A stretch of DNA of 5,222 nucleotides. Origin: Sedimentisphaerales bacterium. Lineage in GTDB: Bacteria; Planctomycetota; Phycisphaerae; Sedimentisphaerales; SG8-4. Both the position numbers and the translations under genes were made by a program. The DNA is taken from assembly GCA_016928975.1 (NCBI GenBank), contig JAFGJR010000164.1, positions 1-5,222 on the forward strand, in the 5' to 3' direction. Under the pieces are notes generated by a model. It was given only the letters and a program-made list of their open reading frames with translations. It searched no databases and was not told the origin of the DNA. Positions 1 to 5,222 of this stretch are shown here, piece by piece (the stretch's first letter is position 1; every line of letters begins with the position of its first letter).

Positions 1-69
1 ATGAAGCGTCGCATGGCGGGCTGGAGTCTCGACTTCCTGATGCAAGTCCTTACCGGAAAAGGAACTTAG
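1..69 (+). CDS. C-terminal end of a reading frame, possibly an ISAs1-type transposase tail (5' end outside window)
   Basis: The frame beginning at base 1 reads KRRMAGWSLDFLMQVLTG near its end and stops at a TAG at 67-69. Only 22 residues are visible and the frame probably continues upstream, so the ATG at base 1 need not be a start. The pattern of basic residues, Ala-Gly-Trp, then a hydrophobic Leu-Met-x-Val-Leu end resembles, from memory, the C-termini of ISAs1/H-repeat-type transposases. That is a weak match on a very short segment. No terminal inverted repeat could be confirmed, because the other end of any element would lie outside the window. It could equally be the tail of an unrelated protein. 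Confidence 0.3.
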   Translation: MKRRMAGWSLDFLMQVLTGKGT

Positions 70-297
70 TGTGCGCTGGCCCTGGGGTCAGCGCCGACCG
101 ATGTGACCTTCGCACAAGGCAATGGTCTGCCGGCAGTCCTCCTGCAATCCGCGTCAGTCACGGAATCACGCACACGTCAACTTGTGCAAAGGCCGCCGCG
201 CGCAAGAAGGAGCGGTTTTCTCCATAGTACATGAGCAAGGGTCCCGCTCCCAGAGTGGCTGGCGAGCGGCGAACCACGACCAGGATGTTGCAGGATT
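70..297. other. Leader region without a recognisable gene
   Basis: About 230 bases separate the stop codon at 67-69 from the ribosome binding site of the Sel1 gene. A short frame at 122-313 has no family resemblance and no good ribosome binding site. There is a minor self-complementary patch, GGTC (86-89) against GACC (96-99). A 7-bp pair, GCACAAG (112-118) and CTTGTGC (181-187), lies too far apart to be persuasive. I found no clear -35/-10 promoter. The promoter of the downstream gene is presumably here, but I cannot place it. Confidence 0.4.
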
Positions 298-303
298 GAG
301 GAG
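298..303 (+). promoter_or_regulatory. Ribosome binding site GAGGAG that decides the start of the Sel1 protein
   Basis: GAGGAG at 298-303 directly abuts an ATG at 304 but lies six bases before the in-frame ATG at 310. A six-base spacer is normal for a Shine-Dalgarno site and zero is not, so 310 is the better start. The choice adds or removes only the residues Met-Phe. Confidence 0.7.
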
Positions 304-309
304 ATGTTT

Positions 310-2472
310 ATGAGCAAGCACGGAAGAACATGGGTCGTCATCGTGTGCGCCATCGTGGTCGCGATGGTTGGCATCACGACGTGCAGGGAGAAGACAGGCG
401 CCTCCGGCTCCGAAGTCGTCAGTTCCATCACCGCCAATCAGACGGCTGAGATCGAACGTCTGCTCGGCGGGCGAGGGACGAAGATCTATGAGTTGCTGAA
501 AACCGGCCACACAGATGTGGCCTCGGACCTTCTCGACGACATGGATGACTCGTCGCCATCCGCCGCCGTCTTGAGCGCGTGTCAGCAGATCGCCACGAGC
601 GGCGGAGAAGACGGCGCCGGGGAGATGTTCCATCGCATCCAGGAGCAAATGATGGCTCAGATGTCGAAGTTCTACGGCCGCAACGTCGTGCAGGATCAGT
701 CGCCCATGGCACAATTCCAGAGAGCATCGGTCCTTGAGCCGCAGTGGGAGCCGCTTTGGCCTCATATGGCGATGGACGTGCTGGTGACTCGGCTTGCCAG
801 GATCGCGGCTCAGGGACAGAGCATGGTCGTTTCCGGTGACGATGTCCTGATCTCTCCGGACGATCGCTACAATGGCGCGAGCCGCAAGCAACGAAGCGTG
901 GTCGTCGAGCGACACACCGCGGACGAGCTGATGAATCCCGATGCCTCAGACAGCACCGACACTGGCAGTCGCATGACGCTATCCTTTCTGGCCAGCCAGA
1001 AGCACACCTATCGCCACTACTTCATGGGCGGTACGTGGACCGGCCTGATCTCGAAGATCCTGTCGGACCGGCCTGGCGTCCTGCGCCAGTGGCAAGAGAG
1101 CCTGATGGCTGCGGCCGACTCGTTCGCAGATCACGGCAGTTATTCCTCCTGTCTGTTCATCAAGAGTATTCTCTGGGAGTTGAGCGGGCACACGCCGGCC
1201 CAGATTCTCGCCGAGGGGACCACGTTCCTGGAGTCCGTCGCTGATCAGGCGACGGCCGCGCCGGAATCCGCTCACCGTCTGCTGGTCGCCATCGGGTACT
1301 GGGGGGAAGCCTATGCGGATGCTTTCAAGGAAGCTGCTCCGGATGCCCAGATCAAGGCGCGTCTGGCGACAATGATCTGCAACAAGACCATGCCCGGCGC
1401 CGGAGTATGCTCGGCGGTCCGGGTCGGCCACCATCTCGGGCTGAACATGCTGGAGCAGAGCCCCACGTTCCGCCAGGCGCAGGAGCCCTGGCGCGACCAG
1501 GTGGAAGCCTGTGACTGCTTCGAGAAGGCCGGCGCCACGAAGGATGAGGAGGAGGCAATAGCCCTGCTGCAACGAGCGGCCATGGCCGGCCATGCGCCCG
1601 CGATGGAAGCGCTGGCCTTCCGCTACTACAATCAGAAGAACGAACGCCTGGCGTTTGCATGGCTGACGAAGGCGGCCAAGGCCGGGTACCCATCCTCCAT
1701 CAACAATCTGGGGGTCTTCTATGTCAACGGCATCGGTTGTGGCACAGACAAGGAAAAGGCACTCGCTCTGTACGATCTGGCGGCGAGTTATGGACAGCCT
1801 GAGGCGCTGTATGCCTACGGAAATCTGTACCAATCCAACGTGCACCCGATGAATCTGCCGGTCCAGATCACGTTGTGCAACTACGCGGCTCAGGGAGGTT
1901 GCAGTGCGGCCCTGCTCGATATGGGCTGGTTCTATTATAGAGGCAGTGCGTCCACAGCCAAGTCTCCGGAGAAGGCGGTGCAGTGCTGGCAGAAGGCCGC
2001 GGAGCTGGGAATGCCGGAGGCGAGCTACAACATGTACCTGTGTTGCCTGCACGGCGAAGGGACGGCGACGGACCCGAATAAGGCGATCCGATACCTCCGC
2101 GCCGCCGCCAACGGACGATACAGCGAGGCCATGTACCGGCTGTATCTGCACTATCAGAATGGAACGGACGTCCATCAGGACTCCGGCGAGGCTATGAAGT
2201 GGCTGCGGCTGGCAAGCCAGCACGACCACAAGCAGGCGCGGCAACTCGTGACCGAGATCGAGCGGCAGCGGCGTGCGAACGAGGCCGCGTCCCGTTCACT
2301 GACCACCACGAGCACGCCGTCATACCAGTACTGGACCTATCGGTCGCCGCAGAGCTCGCAACAGGACATGGACGCCGCCTACCAGCGCGCACAGGAGCAG
2401 GCCGCGAGACAGATGAGGAACTACAGATATCAGCTTCAGTCAAAAATGGGAGCCTACGGGCTGAGCTATTAG
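310..2472 (+). CDS. Exported Sel1-repeat protein, probable lipoprotein or signal-anchored protein
   Basis: This is a 720-residue protein if started at 310; the ATG at 304 would give 722. The N-terminus is basic (residues 2-6), followed by a hydrophobic stretch (about 7-24) ending at Cys25 in the context ITTC. Thr at -1 departs from the usual Gly/Ala/Ser of a lipobox, so it may be an atypical lipoprotein or an uncleaved membrane anchor. Residues 26-428 look mostly helical and match no family I recognise. Residues 429-640 contain six Sel1-like repeats of 32-37 residues with recurring AAxxG, LGxxY and KA patterns. The tail (641-720) begins charged (TEIERQRRANEAA), then becomes rich in Ser, Thr, Gln, Tyr and Arg. 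There are 14 cysteines, many for an exported protein. Sel1 repeats are known as protein-protein scaffolds, so an envelope adaptor role is the likely inference. No catalytic motif is visible. The next gene starts 273 nt downstream on the same strand. Confidence 0.88.
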   Translation: MSKHGRTWVVIVCAIVVAMVGITTCREKTGASGSEVVSSITANQTAEIERLLGGRGTKIYELLKTGHTDVASDLLDDMDDSSPSAAVLSACQQIATSGGEDGAGEMFHRIQEQMMAQMSKFYGRNVVQDQSPMAQFQRASVLEPQWEPLWPHMAMDVLVTRLARIAAQGQSMVVSGDDVLISPDDRYNGASRKQRSVVVERHTADELMNPDASDSTDTGSRMTLSFLASQKHTYRHYFMGGTWTGLISKILSDRPGVLRQWQESLMAAADSFADHGSYSSCLFIKSILWELSGHTPAQILAEGTTFLESVADQATAAPESAHRLLVAIGYWGEAYADAFKEAAPDAQIKARLATMICNKTMPGAGVCSAVRVGHHLGLNMLEQSPTFRQAQEPWRDQVEACDCFEKAGATKDEEEAIALLQRAAMAGHAPAMEALAFRYYNQKNERLAFAWLTKAAKAGYPSSINNLGVFYVNGIGCGTDKEKALALYDLAASYGQPEALYAYGNLYQSNVHPMNLPVQITLCNYAAQGGCSAALLDMGWFYYRGSASTAKSPEKAVQCWQKAAELGMPEASYNMYLCCLHGEGTATDPNKAIRYLRAAANGRYSEAMYRLYLHYQNGTDVHQDSGEAMKWLRLASQHDHKQARQLVTEIERQRRANEAASRSLTTTSTPSYQYWTYRSPQSSQQDMDAAYQRAQEQAARQMRNYRYQLQSKMGAYGLSY
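1594..2229 (+). repeat. Six tandem Sel1-like repeats within the coding sequence
   Basis: Unit boundaries read from the protein are 1594-1689, 1690-1797, 1798-1902, 1903-2013, 2014-2121 and 2122-2229. Each unit begins near a Pro/Ser/Ala residue, runs through a helix with LG-x-x-Y or a variant, a Gly-containing turn, then KA-x-x-W/Y-x-x-x-AA-x-x-G. Unit 2 (NNLGVFYVNGIG) and unit 5 (CLHGEGTATDPNKA) are the most canonical. Unit 3 is degenerate, with the KA motif lost. The half motif EEAIALLQRAAMAGH just before 1594 suggests a partial preceding unit. Sel1 repeats form alpha-alpha hairpin solenoids that bind partner proteins. Confidence 0.85.
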
Positions 2473-2524
2473 TCGCCGAAATCAACAGTTGCCGTGCCGT
2501 CCGTGCGCGGCAGACGTGAATCGT

Positions 2525-2598
2525 GCGACATCGCGAGCACTCCGTAGCTGAAAGTCCTCGAACCGCTCCAGGCTATCGGATCCCTCTCGCGATGTCGC
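2525..2598. repeat. Perfect 13-bp inverted repeat enclosing 48 bases
   Basis: GCGACATCGCGAG (2525-2537) is exactly complementary to CTCGCGATGTCGC (2586-2598). The next bases, both inward and outward, do not pair. As RNA this would be a stable long stem with a 48-nt loop, lying 53 bases after the Sel1 stop codon and about 148 bases before the next start codon. No T-run follows, so it is not a classical intrinsic terminator. It could be a processed 3' end, a structured leader of the next gene, a protein-binding site or a remnant of a small element. Confidence 0.7.
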
Positions 2599-2614
2599 TC
2601 TCATGCTCCTGTAA

Positions 2615-2636
2615 GGCGACGCCCAAGGGCGGTGCC
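2615..2636 (+). other. GC-rich hairpin in the intergenic region
   Basis: GGCGACGCCC and GGGCGGTGCC fold back on each other with one G-T wobble and one A-G mismatch, giving a compact loop around CAAG. It sits 16 bases after the long inverted repeat and about 110 bases before the GTG start of the downstream gene. There is no following T-run. It could be part of a structured 5' leader or a weak factor-dependent terminator. Confidence 0.5.
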
Positions 2637-2701
2637 TGGCAGCGAGCGAAGAGAAGAAGCAGGTGCGTCCGGAATACCCTGTAGTGCCGTAGCACCAACT
2701 G

Positions 2702-2728
2702 GATGGTAAGATATGTGCGATGGTAAGA
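2702..2728 (+). repeat. Direct repeat GATGGTAAGA upstream of the lipoprotein gene
   Basis: GATGGTAAGA occurs at 2702-2711 and again, identically, at 2719-2728, a spacing of 17 bases. A third near-copy (GATGGAGAGA, 8 of 10 matching) at 2732-2741 contains the ribosome binding site. The placement just before the start codon would suit a regulator or translational control site, but the repeats are short and may be chance. Confidence 0.45.
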
Positions 2729-2734
2729 CACGAT

Positions 2735-2740
2735 GGAGAG
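2735..2740 (+). promoter_or_regulatory. Ribosome binding site GGAGAG supporting a GTG start
   Basis: GGAGAG lies five bases before the GTG at 2746. The earlier in-frame ATG at 2713 has no comparable site before it. Starting at GTG also gives a compact, typical lipoprotein signal sequence. Confidence 0.65.
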
Positions 2741-2745
2741 AAAAC

Positions 2746-5010
2746 GTGAATAGCCTGCGTAGACCCAAGGCACGCCGACGGCTGGCCGCAAGCATAGGCA
2801 CAGCCGTGATGTTCATGATCCTGCTGATTGGGGGATGCGGCTCGAAGACAGATTCAGAGACCAAGGCATACGAGGGTCTTCTGGACTGCTTCGTCCATGG
2901 CTCCTACGAGCCCGAGCTCACCCAGAACATCTATCGCCTGGGCATATCTCTTGGTCCCGCTGCAAGGGCCTCAATCGGCGAAGCGAAGGAGCGGCTGCTG
3001 CAAATACAGGAGGCCGGACGATTTGCAGAGAGGACGATTGTCGCGTCACACCAGAGGACGCAGCCGGTCGATGGGTATGGGATAGCGATTGTTACAAGCG
3101 AAGACGGGATACCCGCGCTGGAGCAATACCGAACCTACACGTTGCAGGTTGCCCGAAAGCTGGGTGTGCTGGACAAGATTGAGCAGGAGGTTTCTCCGGA
3201 CAGCCAGAAGATCCGAGCCAAGCAGGCACATCTGGACAAGCTGCGCCGTTGCCTCGCGCATTTGATGGAGAACATCGATTTCCCGAATGATCGCGATGAA
3301 TTGGAGGAACTCTATCGTGTGAGTATACCCCTCGGCGCCACCGCAGTGGAACCGCTCAAGAAAGCGAAGGATAGCCTGGACAAGTCCCTGAAGGACGTTC
3401 AGAAGCTCACGGCCAAGCTGGCCATGTTGGAAGGCAGGAGTGCGCCGCGGGTCCAGGAATACCGGCTCAGGGCTATTCAGATAGCGCAAAGACAAAACGA
3501 CATTGCCGGGATACTTGCGCCCGTCATAGACGAGGCGGCCTGGGCACGAGGAAACGCGGATCGCACCAAGATCTACGAGCCGCAGTGGAAGTGGGAAGGG
3601 ATTGCTCTGCCCGAGATAGACCCTCAAGCGGGGTTGCCCCCCGAATCGGGCGTGGGAGAGGACGCGACGGTTTCGTACATCCTCGCCGATGATGTCGCCG
3701 GGAGCTCTCTCGACGCTTATGCGCAGCAGCTCTGCCAGATGTTCCATCTGTACAACACGATCACAATCGAAGTCCGAGACGAGAAATCCCCGGAGGGACC
3801 GTTCAATCCCGAGACGCTGGCGAACGTCCATCAATTGGCTATCTTCGCCGGCGGACTGCGATGGCCACAGATGCTCGACGACAGATGTTCGCTCGTGGGG
3901 GTGATCGGCCAGCACGTTCTTGCACCTTCCACCGTGGAACGGATCGAACGCGATGGTCCCGATACCGTCGCATTCTCGCCACTGTTGGAACATCCGCCAC
4001 ACACAAGCCATGACGTTACTGAATTCCAGAAGCATGTGCTCGGCAGTCCCGTTCTTGAGAAGGCGGTTGTTTCGAGTGACAAGAAGTCTCTCTACGTGCA
4101 CATGCCGATTGCGGGTCAGGGGATTCGAGGCGTTGTTCAGAGATTGCTGGCTGCAAAGATCGGAGCGTTCTCTGGTCCCGAGACTTATGGATTGTATCAC
4201 GTCGTTTGCGGCTCCCGATGGCAGAGACACGTTGATGACCGCAAACGCATATCCCCTCGCCGGGTCTTCCTGGTGCTTGACGGTCGACCGGATGAGAATC
4301 TGACCTCTTGGGAGATCAACACCCTCCGAGAGACGCTCCTGGAAAGGGCGCGCGAACTGGAACCTACGTCTCCGCGGGCTCGGCCTGTCTTCCAACAGGC
4401 GGCTCAAGAGCTTGTGGACATGGCTGGAAGCGTGAACAGCCGCAGTGAGCTCATGAGCGGGATGACTGAGTATGCCCGTACCGAGGAGCGCTCCGCGCTC
4501 AGTCGGGCGGAATCAACACGGGGCAGAAGCGGCGTGAAGTCGACCGCAGACGCAATGGATGAGGCAGACCTGTGGAACGAGGTAGCAGACTGCTTGTCCC
4601 TGTCAACATCTCGAAACCGGCTCTTTGCCACGCCCGCGGCTGTGAAGTACATCGCCGAAATGACGAAGGCGATCGTAGCGACCGATCGTGTGGAAAGCTG
4701 CATGTGCGTAGCCGACCTGGTCAAGCAGGCATATGGAGTGATTGTCTTCGATGACCCTGTCCATGCGGAGGTCCCCGGCAGCCAGGTCATGATAACGCAA
4801 TGCGTGGCGCTGACTCAGAACAGTCGCAGGGCGTATTGCCTGGGACGGTTTGTAACGAGCGACTACACGAAGACGAGTATTCACATCTTACTCAGACGCG
4901 AGGCAGCCGCAGACGTGGAGAGTATCATGCGGGCCGTAAAGGACTTCCTCAAGAGGAACGAACCGCCGTTTCCAATGAAGCCCGTGCTGCTTATACCCGG
5001 CGGTACATAA
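2746..5010 (+). CDS. Lipoprotein with a duplicated helical module and two RND/MMPL-porter-like segments but no membrane domain
   Basis: This is a 754-residue protein from GTG at 2746; an ATG at 2713 would give 765. Arginine-rich residues 4-12 precede a hydrophobic core ending in LLIGGC, with Cys31 as the lipidated residue, so export and lipid anchoring are well supported. Residues 40-263 are a helical module present twice. Residues about 319-487 resemble the first periplasmic domain of RND exporters of the HAE3/MMPL kind: FNPETLANVHQL (353 on), a central SPLL, and VVSSDKKSLYVHM. Residues about 626-751 resemble the second: TPAAVKYI, V-x-S-x-x-x-ADLVKQ (656-661), DDP (669-671), VPGSQVMITQ (676-685), then FVTSDYTKTSIHILLR, ending at IPGG where a transmembrane helix would normally follow. 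A hydrophilic linker (488-625) replaces the usual helices. The signal and the duplication are seen directly; the RND assignment rests on remembered family patterns. Function is unknown; a periplasmic partner or decoy of an RND transporter, or a lipid-binding protein, is possible. It may have its own promoter in the 273-nt gap. Confidence 0.88.
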   Translation: MNSLRRPKARRRLAASIGTAVMFMILLIGGCGSKTDSETKAYEGLLDCFVHGSYEPELTQNIYRLGISLGPAARASIGEAKERLLQIQEAGRFAERTIVASHQRTQPVDGYGIAIVTSEDGIPALEQYRTYTLQVARKLGVLDKIEQEVSPDSQKIRAKQAHLDKLRRCLAHLMENIDFPNDRDELEELYRVSIPLGATAVEPLKKAKDSLDKSLKDVQKLTAKLAMLEGRSAPRVQEYRLRAIQIAQRQNDIAGILAPVIDEAAWARGNADRTKIYEPQWKWEGIALPEIDPQAGLPPESGVGEDATVSYILADDVAGSSLDAYAQQLCQMFHLYNTITIEVRDEKSPEGPFNPETLANVHQLAIFAGGLRWPQMLDDRCSLVGVIGQHVLAPSTVERIERDGPDTVAFSPLLEHPPHTSHDVTEFQKHVLGSPVLEKAVVSSDKKSLYVHMPIAGQGIRGVVQRLLAAKIGAFSGPETYGLYHVVCGSRWQRHVDDRKRISPRRVFLVLDGRPDENLTSWEINTLRETLLERARELEPTSPRARPVFQQAAQELVDMAGSVNSRSELMSGMTEYARTEERSALSRAESTRGRSGVKSTADAMDEADLWNEVADCLSLSTSRNRLFATPAAVKYIAEMTKAIVATDRVESCMCVADLVKQAYGVIVFDDPVHAEVPGSQVMITQCVALTQNSRRAYCLGRFVTSDYTKTSIHILLRREAAADVESIMRAVKDFLKRNEPPFPMKPVLLIPGGT
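2863..3534 (+). repeat. Internal duplication of a helical module in the lipoprotein
   Basis: Two segments of about 100-110 residues align: residues 40-148 (2863-3189) and 165-263 (3238-3534). The clearest anchors are NIYRLGISLGPAA against ELYRVSIPLGATA, each followed by a lysine-containing helix (EAKERL against KAKDSL), and later QYRTYTLQVAR against EYRLRAIQIAQ. Predicted heptad-like Leu/Lys/Glu patterns suggest helical bundles or coiled coils. I do not recognise the module. Confidence 0.6.
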
Positions 5011-5032
5011 CAGTGATACGAGCAATCACTGT
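5010..5032 (+). terminator. Hairpin directly after the lipoprotein stop codon, terminator-like
   Basis: ACAGTGAT (5010-5017) is perfectly complementary to ATCACTGT (5025-5032) around a seven-base loop. It begins at the last base of the TAA stop codon. No T-run follows, so efficient intrinsic termination is doubtful; it may instead protect the 3' end of the message. Confidence 0.5.
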
Positions 5033-5033
5033 A

Positions 5034-5123
5034 GGGACGGACATGCCCGCTGCCGGACAGGGCTTCCAGTACTCCTTCCCGCCGCACTCCTTCACCCCGA
5101 TGAAAGGCACGATTATGCGGTGA
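5034..5123 (+). pseudogene. Fragment of the C-terminus of a glycoside hydrolase (alpha-L-arabinofuranosidase-like)
   Basis: The frame reads GTDMPAAGQGFQYSFPPHS, then FTPMKGTIMR and a TGA stop at 5121-5123. The pattern of aromatic, Tyr/Thr, Phe-Pro-Pro-x-Ser-Phe-Thr close to a stop codon resembles, from memory, the last beta-strand of C-terminal sandwich domains in GH51-type and related glycosidases. Nothing glycosidase-like precedes it: upstream in this frame is the shadow of the lipoprotein gene and its hairpin. If the match is right, only about 30 residues survive, so it is a non-functional remnant at a rearrangement joint. The match is short and could be chance. Confidence 0.4.
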
Positions 5124-5125
5124 CC

Positions 5126-5138
5126 CCGGGACGCCCGG
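5126..5138 (+). other. Small GC hairpin after the glycosidase-like stop codon
   Basis: CCGGG (5126-5130) pairs with CCCGG (5134-5138) around a three-base loop, two bases after the TGA at 5121-5123. It could be the decayed terminator of the gene whose remnant precedes it. No T-run follows. Confidence 0.3.
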
Positions 5139-5154
5139 CTGGAAATCGGCATGT

Positions 5155-5222
5155 AAAAGGGCCCCACGTCGGCGCCGAATTGGGACCCACCTATGGCATA
5201 CTATACACCCTTACGTCACGCC
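5155..5222. mobile_element. Possible end of an IS21-type insertion sequence
   Basis: AAAAGGGCCCCAC (5155-5167) and AATTGGGACCCAC (5178-5190) are a direct repeat, 10 of 13 matching, 23 bases apart, with GGCGCC between them. Multiple short repeats of this style are known at IS21-family ends, where they bind the transposase. A weak promoter, TTGGGA (5180-5185) and TATACA (5202-5207) with a 16-base spacer, lies at the end and would point out of the window, where istA could begin. No transposase is in view, so this remains tentative. Confidence 0.3.

Noticed and set aside
122..313. A 63-residue frame overlapping the leader and the Sel1 start
   Set aside because: It has no ribosome binding site and no recognisable features, and it overlaps the ribosome binding site and start of the real gene.
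166..915. Long open frame on the minus strand opposite the start of the Sel1 gene
   Set aside because: It has no family resemblance and no good ribosome binding site, and it overlaps a better-supported gene. It is explained as a shadow of GC-biased codon usage.
979..2244. A 421-residue open frame on the minus strand
   Set aside because: It lies antisense to clear Sel1 repeats. Its composition (Arg, Leu, Gln, Val rich, no recognisable domain) is typical of a reverse-frame artefact.
2495..2512. Terminator candidate after the Sel1 gene (TGCCG ... CGGCA)
   Set aside because: It has only a five-base-pair stem, an eight-base loop and no T-run, so it is too weak to call.
2525..2598. A tRNA, because the inverted repeat spans 74 bases and contains CTCGAACC
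   Set aside because: A 13-bp closing stem is far too long for an acceptor arm. No D, anticodon or T arms can be placed, and there is no CCA-type end.
2684..2695. Small hairpin GTGC-CGTA-GCAC
   Set aside because: A four-base-pair stem is expected by chance at this GC content.
3046..4407. A 453-residue open frame on the minus strand
   Set aside because: It is antisense to the lipoprotein gene, whose signal peptide, duplication and domain motifs fix the coding strand. The reverse product is Arg-rich without recognisable motifs.
5011..5120. A short minus-strand peptide beginning MRIIVPFIGVKECGG
   Set aside because: Its start and ending are arbitrary, and the + strand frame of the same bases gives a more convincing glycosidase-like C-terminus with a natural stop.

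Overview
This window is bacterial DNA with fairly high GC (judged by eye) and two long genes on the + strand. Both encode exported, probably membrane-anchored proteins. I cannot name the organism. Large lipoproteins with Sel1 repeats, a glycosidase fragment and insertion-sequence-like ends would suit a Planctomycetota-type or other Gram-negative environmental genome, but that is inference. No rRNA, tRNA, CRISPR array or complete mobile element is visible.

Layout. Bases 1-69 are the 3' end of a reading frame, possibly a transposase tail. Bases 70-309 are a leader with no convincing gene, ending in a strong ribosome binding site. Bases 310-2472 encode a 720-residue protein: an N-terminal hydrophobic anchor, about 400 unassigned residues, six Sel1-like repeats and a Gln/Tyr/Arg-rich tail. 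Bases 2473-2745 are non-coding and hold a perfect 13-bp inverted repeat, a compact GC-rich hairpin and a short direct repeat. Bases 2746-5010 encode a 754-residue lipoprotein, best started at a GTG. A hairpin lies immediately after its stop codon. Bases 5034-5123 look like the broken C-terminus of an unrelated glycoside hydrolase. Bases 5126-5222 hold a small hairpin and a tandem motif resembling an IS21-type insertion sequence end.

The most interesting object is the second protein. After a lipoprotein signal and a duplicated helical module, it has two segments that read like the first and second periplasmic (porter) domains of RND/MMPL-type exporters of the HAE3 kind, in the right order. The membrane helices that normally separate and follow those domains are absent. 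It could be a soluble, lipid-anchored derivative of an RND exporter. The Sel1 protein just upstream would fit as an envelope scaffold, but a functional link between the two is inference from position only. The 273-nt gap suggests they may be separately controlled.

Both edges of the window show traces of mobile or broken genes, so the pair may sit in a rearranged, accessory part of the genome.
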